This document shows positions 23,838 to 31,551 of a stretch of DNA of 64,000 bases, piece by piece (the stretch's first letter is position 1; the number at the start of each line of letters is the position of its first letter). The stretch is from Lysobacterales bacterium (GTDB taxonomy: Bacteria; Pseudomonadota; Gammaproteobacteria; Xanthomonadales; SZUA-5), in assembly GCA_022841325.1 (NCBI GenBank), contig JALHRS010000022.1, positions 1 to 64,000 of the forward strand. The letters run 5' to 3'. The notes beneath the pieces are model-generated. The model was not told the DNA's origin. It searched no databases and saw only the letters and a program-made list of their open reading frames with translations. The translations under genes and the position numbers were made by a program.

Positions 23838-24879
23838 GGGGGCAGGGGGCATGGGGCAGGGGGCACGAGTGCTCTCCGGCATTCTTGCGGGCTTCGGCCT
23901 GTCGATCTCTGCGGCGTCGGCAAGTGCCTTCGAGGGCATCGGTCGCACTGCTACCGATGCCGAGATCCGGGCCTGGGATATCGATGTGCGCCCCGATTTC
24001 GTCGGGCTGCCGCCGGGCTCGGGCAGCGTGGCCGACGGCGAGATGCTGTGGATCGAAAAATGCAGTTCCTGCCACGGCGATTTCGGCGATGCCAATCATG
24101 TGTTCCCGCCCCTGATCGGCAACACCACGCTGGAAGACATCGAGACCGGTCGGGTTGCGGCGCTGCGCGAGGGCGGGCGCACGCGCACCACGATCATGAA
24201 GGTGTCGACCGTGTCGACGCTGTGGGATTTCATCAACCGGGCGATGCCCTGGGACAAGCCGAAATCGCTCAAGCCCGATGAGGTCTATGCGGTGCTGGCC
24301 TATCTGCTGAATCTGGCCGACATCGTGCCGGCCGACTATGTGCTCAGCAATGAAAACATCGACTGGGTGCAGTCGCGCATGCCCAATCGCAATGGCATGA
24401 CCCTGGACCACGGCTTGTGGAAGATCGACGGCAAGCCCGACACCCACAACAAGGCCTGCATGAAGAATTGCCTGCCCACGCCGGTAATCAGTTCCGAGCT
24501 GCCCGAGTTTGCCCGCAGCGCCCATGGCGAGTTGCTCAAGCAGACCCGTGAATACGGTGCCATTCGCGGTACCCGGACCCTGCCGGAAGCTGAGCCGGAA
24601 GCGGCCGCCGAGCCCGCCTCCAGCGTGCCCCGCGACCTGCTGACCGCCAATGGCTGCCTGGCTTGTCATGGCCTCGATGGCAAGGTCATCGGCCCGGGCT
24701 TCAACGAGGTGGCGGAGAAGTACCAGGCGCGTGCCGACGCCATCGACTACCTGAAAGAGCGCATCCGCAATGGCGGCAGTGGCACCTGGGGCGACGTGCA
24801 GATGCCGCCCATGCCGCAACTGTCGGATGCCGACCTCGACACCATCACCCACTGGCTCAGCGCCGGCGCCGAACACTGA
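23821..24879 (+). CDS. soxD: SoxD, dihaem cytochrome subunit of sulfane dehydrogenase
   Basis: The 352-residue protein has two c-type haem motifs, CSSCH at 81-85 and CLACH at 279-283, with an acidic Pro/Ala/Glu linker between, as in full-length SoxD. It takes electrons from SoxC in the periplasm. The start at 23821 follows GGAGAGGTGAGCA and overlaps the soxC stop by 17 bases. The signal peptide is unusual: codons 6-15 are made of four 7-base units (N-GGGGCA, 23838-23865), giving a Gly-rich stretch before the hydrophobic part. A change of one unit would shift the frame. Haem ligand Met residues probably lie in MPPMPQL. Confidence 0.93.
   Translation: MSRWGEGAGGMGQGARVLSGILAGFGLSISAASASAFEGIGRTATDAEIRAWDIDVRPDFVGLPPGSGSVADGEMLWIEKCSSCHGDFGDANHVFPPLIGNTTLEDIETGRVAALREGGRTRTTIMKVSTVSTLWDFINRAMPWDKPKSLKPDEVYAVLAYLLNLADIVPADYVLSNENIDWVQSRMPNRNGMTLDHGLWKIDGKPDTHNKACMKNCLPTPVISSELPEFARSAHGELLKQTREYGAIRGTRTLPEAEPEAAAEPASSVPRDLLTANGCLACHGLDGKVIGPGFNEVAEKYQARADAIDYLKERIRNGGSGTWGDVQMPPMPQLSDADLDTITHWLSAGAEH
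23838..23865 (+). repeat. heptanucleotide tract (NGGGGCA x4) inside soxD
   Basis: Four 7-base units, GGGGGCA, GGGGGCA, TGGGGCA and GGGGGCA, begin straight after the soxC stop codon. They share the GGGGCA core with the nine-unit tract at 43394-43456. Because seven is not a multiple of three, slippage would break or restore soxD. Confidence 0.8.
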
Positions 24880-24937
24880 TGCGCCTGGCCAAGGAAGCTT
24901 CCATGAATCCATCACCTGACCACATCCGGAGACTCCC

Positions 24938-25399
24938 ATGAACATGCACCGCCGTTCCTTCCTGGCGATGAGTGCCTCGGTGCTCGCCGTGGCCACCACC
25001 GCCGCGCTCTGGCCGCTGAGGGCCCTGGCCGAATGGGTGCGACCGCAGGCCGCCTTCGAAGCCAAGGCACTCGATGCGGTCTACGCCAGTCTTGGCGGCA
25101 CCCCTGAAGACAGCGATCAGATCACCTTCATGAGCCCGGAGATCGCCGAGAACGGCGCCGTGGTGCCGGTCAGCGTCACCAGCAAGATCGCCGGTACCGA
25201 TCAGATTGCCATTCTGGTGGAGATGAATCCAAACCCGCTGGCGGCACTGTTCATGATCCCCGAGGGCACCGAGCCCGGCGTGTCCACCCGCGTCAAGGTC
25301 GCCCAGACCTGCCGCTTGCAGGCGCTGGTCCATGCCGACGGCAAGTGGTACCGCACCTCGCGCGAGACCAAGGTGACCTTGGGTGGGTGTGGCGGGTGA
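24938..25399 (+). CDS. soxY: SoxY, sulfur carrier subunit
   Basis: The 153-residue protein has a Tat signal (MHRRSFLAMS) and ends in the SoxY carrier arm VTLGGCGG, with Cys151 holding the sulfur chain. SoxYZ carries all intermediates of thiosulfate oxidation in the periplasm. The middle has the usual beta-sandwich (NPNPLAALF). The gene is preceded by a GGAG-type site 10 or so bases upstream. Normally soxZ follows at once; here 1.2 kb of repeats and a GxxExxY gene intervene, so SoxY and SoxZ may not be made in equal amounts. Confidence 0.93.
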   Translation: MNMHRRSFLAMSASVLAVATTAALWPLRALAEWVRPQAAFEAKALDAVYASLGGTPEDSDQITFMSPEIAENGAVVPVSVTSKIAGTDQIAILVEMNPNPLAALFMIPEGTEPGVSTRVKVAQTCRLQALVHADGKWYRTSRETKVTLGGCGG

Positions 25400-25679
25400 A
25401 CTGAGAGCATTTATCCGCAGATGAGAGCAGTGATCCGCAGATGTCACAGATGCACGCAGATGAGAGCGGGTGAAGAGTTGCGCTGTCGAGTTTGAAATGG
25501 CGATGGGCGTGTGGGGGCAAAGAGCAACCGGTTCGCAGATGGAGGCGGGAAGTGAGCAGCAGATCCATCGGGAATATTCAACCAGTCGCTGGGTCACCTA
25601 CGCGTCAAACGAGCCATGCCTTGCTCTCATCTGCGGACATCTGTGACATCTGCGGAAACAGGCTTCTAGGGAACTGGCC

Positions 25680-25913
25680 ATGAGCGACAGCGAGACCAGG
25701 CGGGACGAGCAGACCTACGCTGTGATTGGCGCGGTTCGAGACCGCAAGCGACAAAGCGGTGATCCGCAGATGTCACAGATGCACGCAGATGAAAGCGGGA
25801 AAGGGGCACAAGCGAGAATGTTCAATGAGACGCGGAGTCGGCCAACCGACAGACAAGCACCACCTTGTTCTTATCTGCGTTCATCCGTGACATCTGCGGA
25901 AACAGGCTTCTAG
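25680..25913 (+). pseudogene. truncated 5' copy of GxxExxY gene, copy 1
   Basis: The frame starts [18 protein letters not shown], as in the full gene at 26168, then diverges into sequence encoded by the repeat arms ([22 protein letters not shown]) and stops. The conserved GxxExxY core is missing. It is most simply a duplicated gene start, with expression unlikely to matter. Confidence 0.65.
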
Positions 25914-25923
25914 GGAATTGGCC

Positions 25924-26157
25924 ATGAGCGACAGCGAGACCAGGCGGGACGAGCAGACCTACGCTGTGATTGGCGCGGTTCGAGTTCGTGAGCGCAGGAG
26001 CGGTGATCCGCAGATGTCACAGATGCAAGCAGATGAAAGCGGGAAAGGGGCACAAGCGAGAATGTTCAGCGAGACGCGGAGTCGGCCAACCGGCAGACAA
26101 GGATCGCCTTGTTCTTATCTGCGTTCATCTGTGACATCTGCGGAAACAGGCTTCTAG
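25924..26157 (+). pseudogene. truncated 5' copy of GxxExxY gene, copy 2
   Basis: Nearly the same as copy 1, 244 bases downstream: [20 protein letters not shown], then repeat-encoded residues and a stop. A handful of point differences separate the two copies, so the duplication is fairly recent or is kept even by recombination. Confidence 0.65.
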
Positions 26158-26167
26158 GGAACTGGCA

Positions 26168-26614
26168 ATGAGCGAGAGCGAGACCAGGCGGGACGAGCAG
26201 ACTTACGCTGTGATTGGCGCGGCGATGGCTGTCCATGGCGAGTTGGGGTCCGGATTCCTGGAGTCGGTCTACCAGGAGGCCTTGGAGTGTGAGTTTGTCG
26301 AAAGGGGCATTCCTTACGTACGCGAGCAAGGTCTGCCGATCTACTACCGCGGCAAGCTGCTGATGGCAACGCATCGCACGGATTTCGTTTGCTACGGCGA
26401 AGTCATTGTGGAGTTGAAGGCACTGCAACGCTTGAGCGGAATAGAGTCGGCGCAGGTGATTCATTACCTCAAGGCCACCAAGCTCAATCGGGCCTTGCTG
26501 CTCAACTTCGGCACGCCAAGGTTGGAGCACAAGCGATTCGTGCTTGATCTGCGCTCATCTGTGACATCTGCGGAAACAGGCTCTTTGGATTTACCAGTTG
26601 ATCAACAGGAGTAA
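26168..26614 (+). CDS. GxxExxY family protein
   Basis: The 148-residue protein has the family signature [17 protein letters not shown] (G-x-x-E-x-x-Y pattern), then [34 protein letters not shown] and NRALLLNFG. The D-x(n)-ExK arrangement in [15 protein letters not shown] recalls PD-(D/E)XK nuclease-like folds, but activity is unproven for this family. The last 20 or so residues ([10 protein letters not shown]...) are encoded by the repeat arm. GxxExxY genes often occur as dispersed copies with such repeats. Here it sits inside the sox operon on the same strand, ending five bases before the soxZ ATG, so read-through of soxZ is possible. Confidence 0.82.
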   Translation: MSESETRRDEQTYAVIGAAMAVHGELGSGFLESVYQEALECEFVERGIPYVREQGLPIYYRGKLLMATHRTDFVCYGEVIVELKALQRLSGIESAQVIHYLKATKLNRALLLNFGTPRLEHKRFVLDLRSSVTSAETGSLDLPVDQQE

Positions 26615-26618
26615 AGAC

Positions 26619-26930
26619 ATGGGTAACCCGATGCGCATACGCGCTACCACCACTGACGGTGTGACCGAGGTCAAGGCCTTGATGTCGCATCCGATGGAAA
26701 CCGGCTTGCGCAAGGACAGCAGTGGTGTGGCGGTGCCGGCTCATCACATCAAGCAGGTAATCGCCAAACACAACGACAAGGTGGTGCTGGCGGCCGAGTG
26801 GGGCGCTGCGGTGTCGCAGAACCCCTTCCTGCAGTTCCGTTTCAACGGTGGTGCGGCGGGCGACAAGGTCAGCATCGAATGGACCGACAACACCGGAGAC
26901 AGTCGCAAGGACGAGGTGGTACTGACCTGA
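26619..26930 (+). CDS. soxZ: SoxZ, sulfur carrier partner of SoxY
   Basis: The 103-residue protein matches SoxZ along its whole length: MRIRATTTDGVTEVKALMSHPMETG near the start, then PAHHIKQV, NPFLQFRF and DKVSIEWTDNTG. It lacks a signal peptide, as usual, and is exported with SoxY through the Tat route. AGGAG seven bases before the ATG at 26619 sets the start; an upstream in-frame ATG is not needed. It is separated from soxY by the repeat block but keeps its position ahead of soxA. Confidence 0.93.
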   Translation: MGNPMRIRATTTDGVTEVKALMSHPMETGLRKDSSGVAVPAHHIKQVIAKHNDKVVLAAEWGAAVSQNPFLQFRFNGGAAGDKVSIEWTDNTGDSRKDEVVLT

Positions 26931-26971
26931 GCCTGCGTCTCTCCATCGTCCCCCGTCTGCGGAGTGTGCTG

Positions 26972-27781
26972 ATGAACATCCAACTCAAACTGAGCCTGAT
27001 CCTGTGTCTGTTGCTCGGCGGCGCAAGCACGGCCTCGGCCGAGGGCGACGACGACATGTTTGCCGAGTACCGCGCCATGTTCGGCGACGACAATCCGGCC
27101 GAACTGGTGGAGATGCAGGGCGAGGAGCTCTGGAATGCCGAGCGCGGGCCGAAGAAGACCACCCTGGCCGGCTGTGATTTCGGTCGGGGCGCAGGTGTGC
27201 TCGCCGGCGCCTATGCGCAACTGCCGCGCTATTTTGCCGATACCGGCCAGGTCATGGATCTGGAGAGCCGACTACTGCATTGCATGGAGTCGATCCAGGG
27301 CCTGGATGTGAGCGCCTTGCGCAAGCATCCCTACTCCGAACAGGGTCAGCCACAGACCGATCTGGAAAGCCTGTCGGCCTATATCGCGGCGCAGTCGCGG
27401 GGCATGCCGGTGGCGGTGCCGCAGAGCCACGAACTCGAGCGACAGGCTTTTGCGGACGGCGCCAGGATGTTCAATTTCCGGGCGGGCCCGCATGATTTTT
27501 CCTGCGCCACCTGCCACAGCCAGAGTGGCAAACGCATCCGTCTGCAGGCCCTGCCGCAGCTGAACACGCCAGAAGGCGCGCGCAGCTCCTTCGGCAGCTG
27601 GCCGGCCTACCGGATTTCCCAGGGCGCAGTGCGCACCATCGAATGGCGCATGGCCGATTGCATGCGCCAGCAGCGTCTGCCTGGACTGGTGCTGGGCTCC
27701 AAGGTGGCCATCGATCTGATCACCTATCTCGGCGTACAGGCCAAGGGTGCCGAAATGTCCGCCCCCGGCCTGAAGCGTTAG
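26972..27781 (+). CDS. soxA: SoxA, thiosulfate-oxidising cytochrome, monohaem type
   Basis: The 269-residue protein has a Sec signal peptide (cut near residue 23) and one haem motif, CATCH at 178-182. The persulfide-forming ligand Cys230 is in ADCMRQQRLPG. Two further Cys residues, C68 and C104, stand where dihaem SoxA proteins carry their first haem and probably form a disulfide. SoxAX joins thiosulfate to the SoxY cysteine by oxidation. The start at 26972 follows GGAG; the soxZ stop is 41 bases upstream. It is followed by soxX and soxB. Confidence 0.92.
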   Translation: MNIQLKLSLILCLLLGGASTASAEGDDDMFAEYRAMFGDDNPAELVEMQGEELWNAERGPKKTTLAGCDFGRGAGVLAGAYAQLPRYFADTGQVMDLESRLLHCMESIQGLDVSALRKHPYSEQGQPQTDLESLSAYIAAQSRGMPVAVPQSHELERQAFADGARMFNFRAGPHDFSCATCHSQSGKRIRLQALPQLNTPEGARSSFGSWPAYRISQGAVRTIEWRMADCMRQQRLPGLVLGSKVAIDLITYLGVQAKGAEMSAPGLKR

Positions 27782-27793
27782 GAGCCCCAGACC

Positions 27794-28435
27794 ATGACCC
27801 ACTATCGCCATCGAATCAGCTGTTTGACCCTGATGCTGGTTGCCGCATTGGGTGGCCACGCTGCCGCGGCCAAGGACGCGGCCAACCCAGCTGTGCAAGC
27901 CGCGCTGGCCGACTCCTTCGAAGCCAGGGGACAAGCGGGACTGGATCGCCTGAAGCAGGACACGATGCAGCGGATCTGCAGCGAGTACGAGGGCAAGCCG
28001 GTGCCCGACGATCTGGCCAAACAGATCATCGACGAAGCCAGCGCCGGCGTGCGCTTCCCGACCGATGGTCAGTATTTCGGTGACTGGCGGGGCGGCGAGA
28101 AGATCGCCAAGACCGGTACCGGCTTGCAGAGCAGCGACGATCCGGCCATCGCCAATGGGGGCAACTGCTATGCCTGCCATCAGATGGCGGCCGAGGAGAT
28201 GGCCTACGGCACACTGGCACCGACGCTGGCCGAGTACGGAAAACTGCGCGGCAACAGCGAGCCGATCCTGCAATATGCGTGGACGCGCCTGTGGAACTCG
28301 CATGCCTACAACCCGTGCTCGCACATGCCGCGTTTCGGCGCCTCCGGCATCCTCACCGAGGCCCAGCTCAAGGATGTGATGGCCTATCTGTTTGATCCGG
28401 AATCGCCGGTCAACCAGCCCGGTGCCGCGCCATGA
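27794..28435 (+). CDS. soxX: SoxX, c-type cytochrome partner of SoxA
   Basis: The 213-residue protein has a signal peptide cut after AAAA near residue 26, a single haem motif CYACH at 125-129 and the likely axial Met178 in NPCSHMPRFG. It belongs to the longer SoxX type with an N-terminal extension of about 90 residues. It accepts electrons from SoxA. GGAG precedes the ATG, 12 bases after the soxA stop, and the soxX stop overlaps the soxB start (ATGATGA), a sign of coupled translation. Confidence 0.92.
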   Translation: MTHYRHRISCLTLMLVAALGGHAAAAKDAANPAVQAALADSFEARGQAGLDRLKQDTMQRICSEYEGKPVPDDLAKQIIDEASAGVRFPTDGQYFGDWRGGEKIAKTGTGLQSSDDPAIANGGNCYACHQMAAEEMAYGTLAPTLAEYGKLRGNSEPILQYAWTRLWNSHAYNPCSHMPRFGASGILTEAQLKDVMAYLFDPESPVNQPGAAP

Positions 28436-30147
28436 TGAAGCGACGCGAATTCCTGCAGGTGCTGGCGGCGGCGGCAGTCGCAGGCACCCTGCCGGGCTGC
28501 GCACGAGTGCGTCCGGACCGGGGTTTCGCCGGGCTCTACGAGGTCCCCCGCAGCGGCAATGTGCACCTGCTTCACTTCACCGACAGCCACGCCCAGCTGC
28601 TGCCCATCCATTTCCGTGAGCCCTCGGTCAACCTCGGCCTGGGAGAGGCACTGAACCGGCCGCCGCATCTGGTGGGCAAGGCTTTTCTGAAACAGTTCGG
28701 CCTGCAGCCCGACACACCGGCGGCGCACGCCTTCACGTCGCTGGACTTTGTCGAGGCGGCTCGTCGCTACGGACGCGTCGGTGGCTTCGCGCATCTGGCC
28801 ACGCTGGTCCGACAGTTGCGGGCGTCACGGCCGGGCGCGCTGCTGCTGGACGGCGGCGACACCTGGCAGGGTTCGGCCACGGCGCTGTGGACGCGCGGCC
28901 AGGACATGGTGGAGGCCTGCAAATTGCTCGGCGTCGATGTCATGACAGGGCACTGGGAATTCACGCTGGGCGCCGAGCGCGTGCAGCAGATCATCGCTCA
29001 GGACTTCGCCGGCAAGGTCGATTTCATCGCCCACAATGTGGAAACGCGCGACTTCGGCGATGCCGTGTTCAAGCCCTATGTGATCCGCGAGAGCGGTGGC
29101 GTACCGGTGGCGATCATCGGTCAGGCCTTTCCGTACACGCCAATCGCCAATCCGGCGCATCTCATTCCCGACTGGAGCTTCGGCATCCAGGAAGAACATC
29201 TGCAATCGATGATCGATCAGGCCCGCGCCGAGGGCGCGCAGGTCGTGGTGCTGCTGTCGCACAACGGCATGGATGTCGATCTGAAACTGGCTTCGCGCGT
29301 GCGTGGTCTGGATGCCATCCTCGGCGGTCACACCCACGATGCGGTGCCGACGCCGATCGTGGTCAGCAATGGCGGCGGGCAAACCCTGGTGACCAACGCC
29401 GGCAGCAACGGCAAGTTCCTCGGCGTGCTCGATTTCGATGTGCGCGATGGCAGGGTGGTGGGTCACCAGTACCGATTGCTGCCGGTGTTTGCCGATGCGC
29501 TGCCGGCAGACGCAGAGATGTCAGCGCTGATCACGCGCGTGCGTGAGCCCTATCTGGATCGCCTCAACGAACCTCTGGCCGTGACCGAGGACCTGCTTTA
29601 TCGCCGCGGCAACTTCAACGGCAGTTTCGATCAGTTGATCCTGGACGCGCTGCTGCAGGTCAAGGATGCCCAGATCGCCTTCTCGCCGGGTTTCCGCTGG
29701 GGCACCAGCCTGCTGCCCGGAGACACCATCCGCATGGAACAGCTGATGGACCAGACCGCGATCACCTATCCGCAGAGCACACTGAGCGAGATGAAGGGAT
29801 CGATGATCAGGACCATCCTGGAGGACGTGGCCGACAATCTGTTCAACGCCGATCCCTACTACCAGCAGGGCGGCGACATGGTCCGTGTGGGCGGCATGGA
29901 TTACGCCATCGAGCCGGGTGCGCCCGCCGGGCAGCGCATCCGCGACATGACGCTCGGCGGCAAAGCCATCGAGGCGGAGAAAATCTACAAGGTGGCGGGC
30001 TGGGCGCCGGTGGCGGCCCATGCCCAGGGCGAACCGATCTGGGATGTGGTGGCGACCTGGTTGCGCAGCCAGAAACGAGTTTCGCCGGGGCAGCCGCAGC
30101 AGCCGCGACTGATCCGGGTCAGCAACAATCTGGGTCTGAACGCTTGA
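28432..30147 (+). CDS. soxB: SoxB, sulfate thiohydrolase
   Basis: The 571-residue protein has the dimanganese phosphoesterase-like motifs of SoxB: FTDSHAQLLP (Asp51, His53), LDGGDTWQGS (140-148), GHWEFT (173-178), LLSHNGMD with His277, and GGHTHD (298-303). It releases sulfate from the SoxY cysteine S-thiosulfonate. The N-terminus has an Arg pair (KRREF) and a lipobox-like LPGC with Cys23, so it may be a Tat-exported lipoprotein. It closes the operon: the next gene is on the other strand 11 bases away. Confidence 0.94.
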   Translation: MMKRREFLQVLAAAAVAGTLPGCARVRPDRGFAGLYEVPRSGNVHLLHFTDSHAQLLPIHFREPSVNLGLGEALNRPPHLVGKAFLKQFGLQPDTPAAHAFTSLDFVEAARRYGRVGGFAHLATLVRQLRASRPGALLLDGGDTWQGSATALWTRGQDMVEACKLLGVDVMTGHWEFTLGAERVQQIIAQDFAGKVDFIAHNVETRDFGDAVFKPYVIRESGGVPVAIIGQAFPYTPIANPAHLIPDWSFGIQEEHLQSMIDQARAEGAQVVVLLSHNGMDVDLKLASRVRGLDAILGGHTHDAVPTPIVVSNGGGQTLVTNAGSNGKFLGVLDFDVRDGRVVGHQYRLLPVFADALPADAEMSALITRVREPYLDRLNEPLAVTEDLLYRRGNFNGSFDQLILDALLQVKDAQIAFSPGFRWGTSLLPGDTIRMEQLMDQTAITYPQSTLSEMKGSMIRTILEDVADNLFNADPYYQQGGDMVRVGGMDYAIEPGAPAGQRIRDMTLGGKAIEAEKIYKVAGWAPVAAHAQGEPIWDVVATWLRSQKRVSPGQPQQPRLIRVSNNLGLNA

Positions 30148-30158
30148 ACCCGGTTCGC

Positions 30159-30500
30159 TCAGGCGTATTTGCTGAGGATGCCAAGCACCTCGGTCATGCG
30201 TTCCTGGCGATCGACGCCATCGGCGCTGTCGCCGATTTCGCTTTCCAGCGTGCACGCCATCATTTCAAAGAAGGCGCGATCCAGGGCCTTGCGCACCGCG
30301 GCCAGCTGCTGCGCGATGTCCTGGCGAGGCTCGTCCTGCTCGATCATCCGCAGCACACCCCGAATCTGCCCCTCGGCGCGACGCAGCCGCAGCACGACGC
30401 CGCGTTTGTGTTCATTGCGGCGTTCGTCGGCACTGTCGGCCACGGCGCAGCGCGCGGGAGCGCGTCGTTTCAGTCTGGAAGTCTTGGGGGCGATGGGCAT
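30159..30500 (-). CDS. CsoR/RcnR-fold transcriptional repressor with non-canonical sensor site
   Basis: The protein has the DUF156 four-helix core: LRLRRAEGQIRGVLRMIE, QLAAVRKALDRAFFEMM. The usual ligands are absent. The first Cys (C in 'RxCxDILxQ' of CsoR, C31 of CstR) is Arg in EPRQDIAQQL. The His-x3-Cys pair of the second helix is replaced by ACTLESEI, with one Cys at a shifted position. A further Cys lies in the N-terminal tail (APARCAV). I chose the ATG at 30500; a longer in-frame start would overlap the divergent YeeE gene. Two CsoR/RcnR-like operators at 18282 and 22415 are the likely targets. It may sense persulfide or another sulfur signal by a different chemistry. Confidence 0.8.
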   Translation of the reverse strand: MPIAPKTSRLKRRAPARCAVADSADERRNEHKRGVVLRLRRAEGQIRGVLRMIEQDEPRQDIAQQLAAVRKALDRAFFEMMACTLESEIGDSADGVDRQERMTEVLGILSKYA

Positions 30501-30582
30501 GAGGGATATCAGGACTTGGATGGCCCGATTTTGCCACAGCGGGTCTCGCGAATCCCGGCCGCGTTGACCCTGGAGCCGCGCC

Positions 30583-31014
30583 ATGAATGCTGATGCACTC
30601 CACCTGGCGCTGGCGGGCGGCCTGATGATTGGCGCTGCCGCAGCCCTGCTGTACTGGCTCAATGGTCGCATCGCCGGTGTCAGCGGCATCTTCGGCGATC
30701 TGTTCCTGGAACGCGGCGATGGCCACTGGCCCTGGCGTGCTGCCTTCCTGGCGGGACTGCTGATCGGCTTTGTGCTGATTCGCTCGCTGCATCCCGAGCT
30801 GGCCCGGATTCACCTGCAAAGCGGGCCGTGGGCCTTGATCGTTGCCGGCCTGCTGGTCGGCTACGGCACGCGCATGAGCAGCGGCTGCACCTCGGGCCAT
30901 GGTGTCTGCGGCATTGCCCGCATCTCCCGACGATCGCTGCTGGCTACCGGGTCCTTCATGTTCGCGGCGATGCTGACGGTGGCCCTGATCCGCCATTCGG
31001 GATTCGGTCGATGA
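30583..31014 (+). CDS. YeeE/YedE-family transporter, N-terminal half (pair 2)
   Basis: The 143-residue membrane protein has four or so hydrophobic helices, the motif NGRIAGVSGIFGDLF near the start and YGTRMSSGCTSGHGVCGI with the conserved Cys. It starts at 30583, divergent from the CsoR-fold gene, and its stop overlaps the ATG of the second half. Its sequence is closer to the YeeE type seen next to persulfide dioxygenases than to pairs 1 and 3, so the three pairs are not simple copies of each other. The cargo is probably a sulfur species. Confidence 0.85.
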   Translation: MNADALHLALAGGLMIGAAAALLYWLNGRIAGVSGIFGDLFLERGDGHWPWRAAFLAGLLIGFVLIRSLHPELARIHLQSGPWALIVAGLLVGYGTRMSSGCTSGHGVCGIARISRRSLLATGSFMFAAMLTVALIRHSGFGR

Positions 31015-31454
31015 GGCCGGTCACGGCACTGGCCTGCGGCACCTTGTTCGGTGCTGGTCTGGCGCTGTCGGGCATGACCGACCCGACGCGGGTGCTGGGC
31101 TTTCTGGATGTGCTGGGAGACTGGGATCCGACGCTGCTGGTGGTCATGGCCGGGGCAGTGCTGGTCAGCCTGCCAGCCTTTCAATGGGCACGGCGACATC
31201 CGCGCCCCTTGCTCGATGTCCAGTTTTTTCACCCAGAGCGCACGCGGATCGATTCCGATCTGGTGATCGGCTCGGCCGTGTTCGGCATCGGCTGGGGCAT
31301 TGCCGGACTTTGTCCGGGCCCCGCGCTCGCCGGCCTGGCGTCGGGGCGCTGGGAAATCGCGTTGTTCGTCGCCGCAATGGCGGCGGGTATGGCCCTGCGC
31401 AGCTGGCAGATTCGCCAGCGCGCCCGCGCAGGGAGTCCTCAATGTTCAAGCTGA
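31011..31454 (+). CDS. YeeE/YedE-family transporter, C-terminal half (pair 2)
   Basis: The 147-residue membrane protein has FGAGLALSGMTDPTRVLGFLD near the start and GWGIAGLCPGPALAGLASG with the conserved Cys-Pro-Gly. The ATG at 31011 overlaps the stop of the first half (ATGA). The end is basic and cytoplasmic in likely topology. With its partner it should form one transporter in the inner membrane. Confidence 0.85.
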   Translation: MRPVTALACGTLFGAGLALSGMTDPTRVLGFLDVLGDWDPTLLVVMAGAVLVSLPAFQWARRHPRPLLDVQFFHPERTRIDSDLVIGSAVFGIGWGIAGLCPGPALAGLASGRWEIALFVAAMAAGMALRSWQIRQRARAGSPQCSS

Positions 31455-31551
31455 GTCACCGCCACCGGATTCTGGTCAGGCCCAAGCGCCGCAACTAGAG
31501 CCACCACCAGCCGGAGCGCGCCGCGTCGCCGGCGCCACGAAGGGGATTGTC

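Larger units (their letters stand above)
25414..26167. repeat. tandem 244-bp units and inverted CCGCAGATGTCACAGATG arms between soxY and soxZ
   Basis: The unit TAGGGAA(C/T)TGGC(C/A)ATGAGCGA and the next 90 or so bases occur with start codons at 25680, 25924 and 26168, a spacing of exactly 244. Each unit contains a left arm CCGCAGATGTCACAGATGCA and a right arm ATCTGTGACATCTGCGG, its reverse complement. Extra arms lie at 25414-25462, 25617-25663 and 26548-26580. The first two copies encode only the first 19 or so residues of the GxxExxY protein before running into repeat sequence and stops at 25913 and 26157. Confidence 0.85.

Noticed and set aside
25414..26580. Repeat array between soxY and soxZ as a CRISPR
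   Set aside because: The units are 244 bases long with near-identical content and inverted arms, with no unique spacers of equal size and no cas genes nearby.
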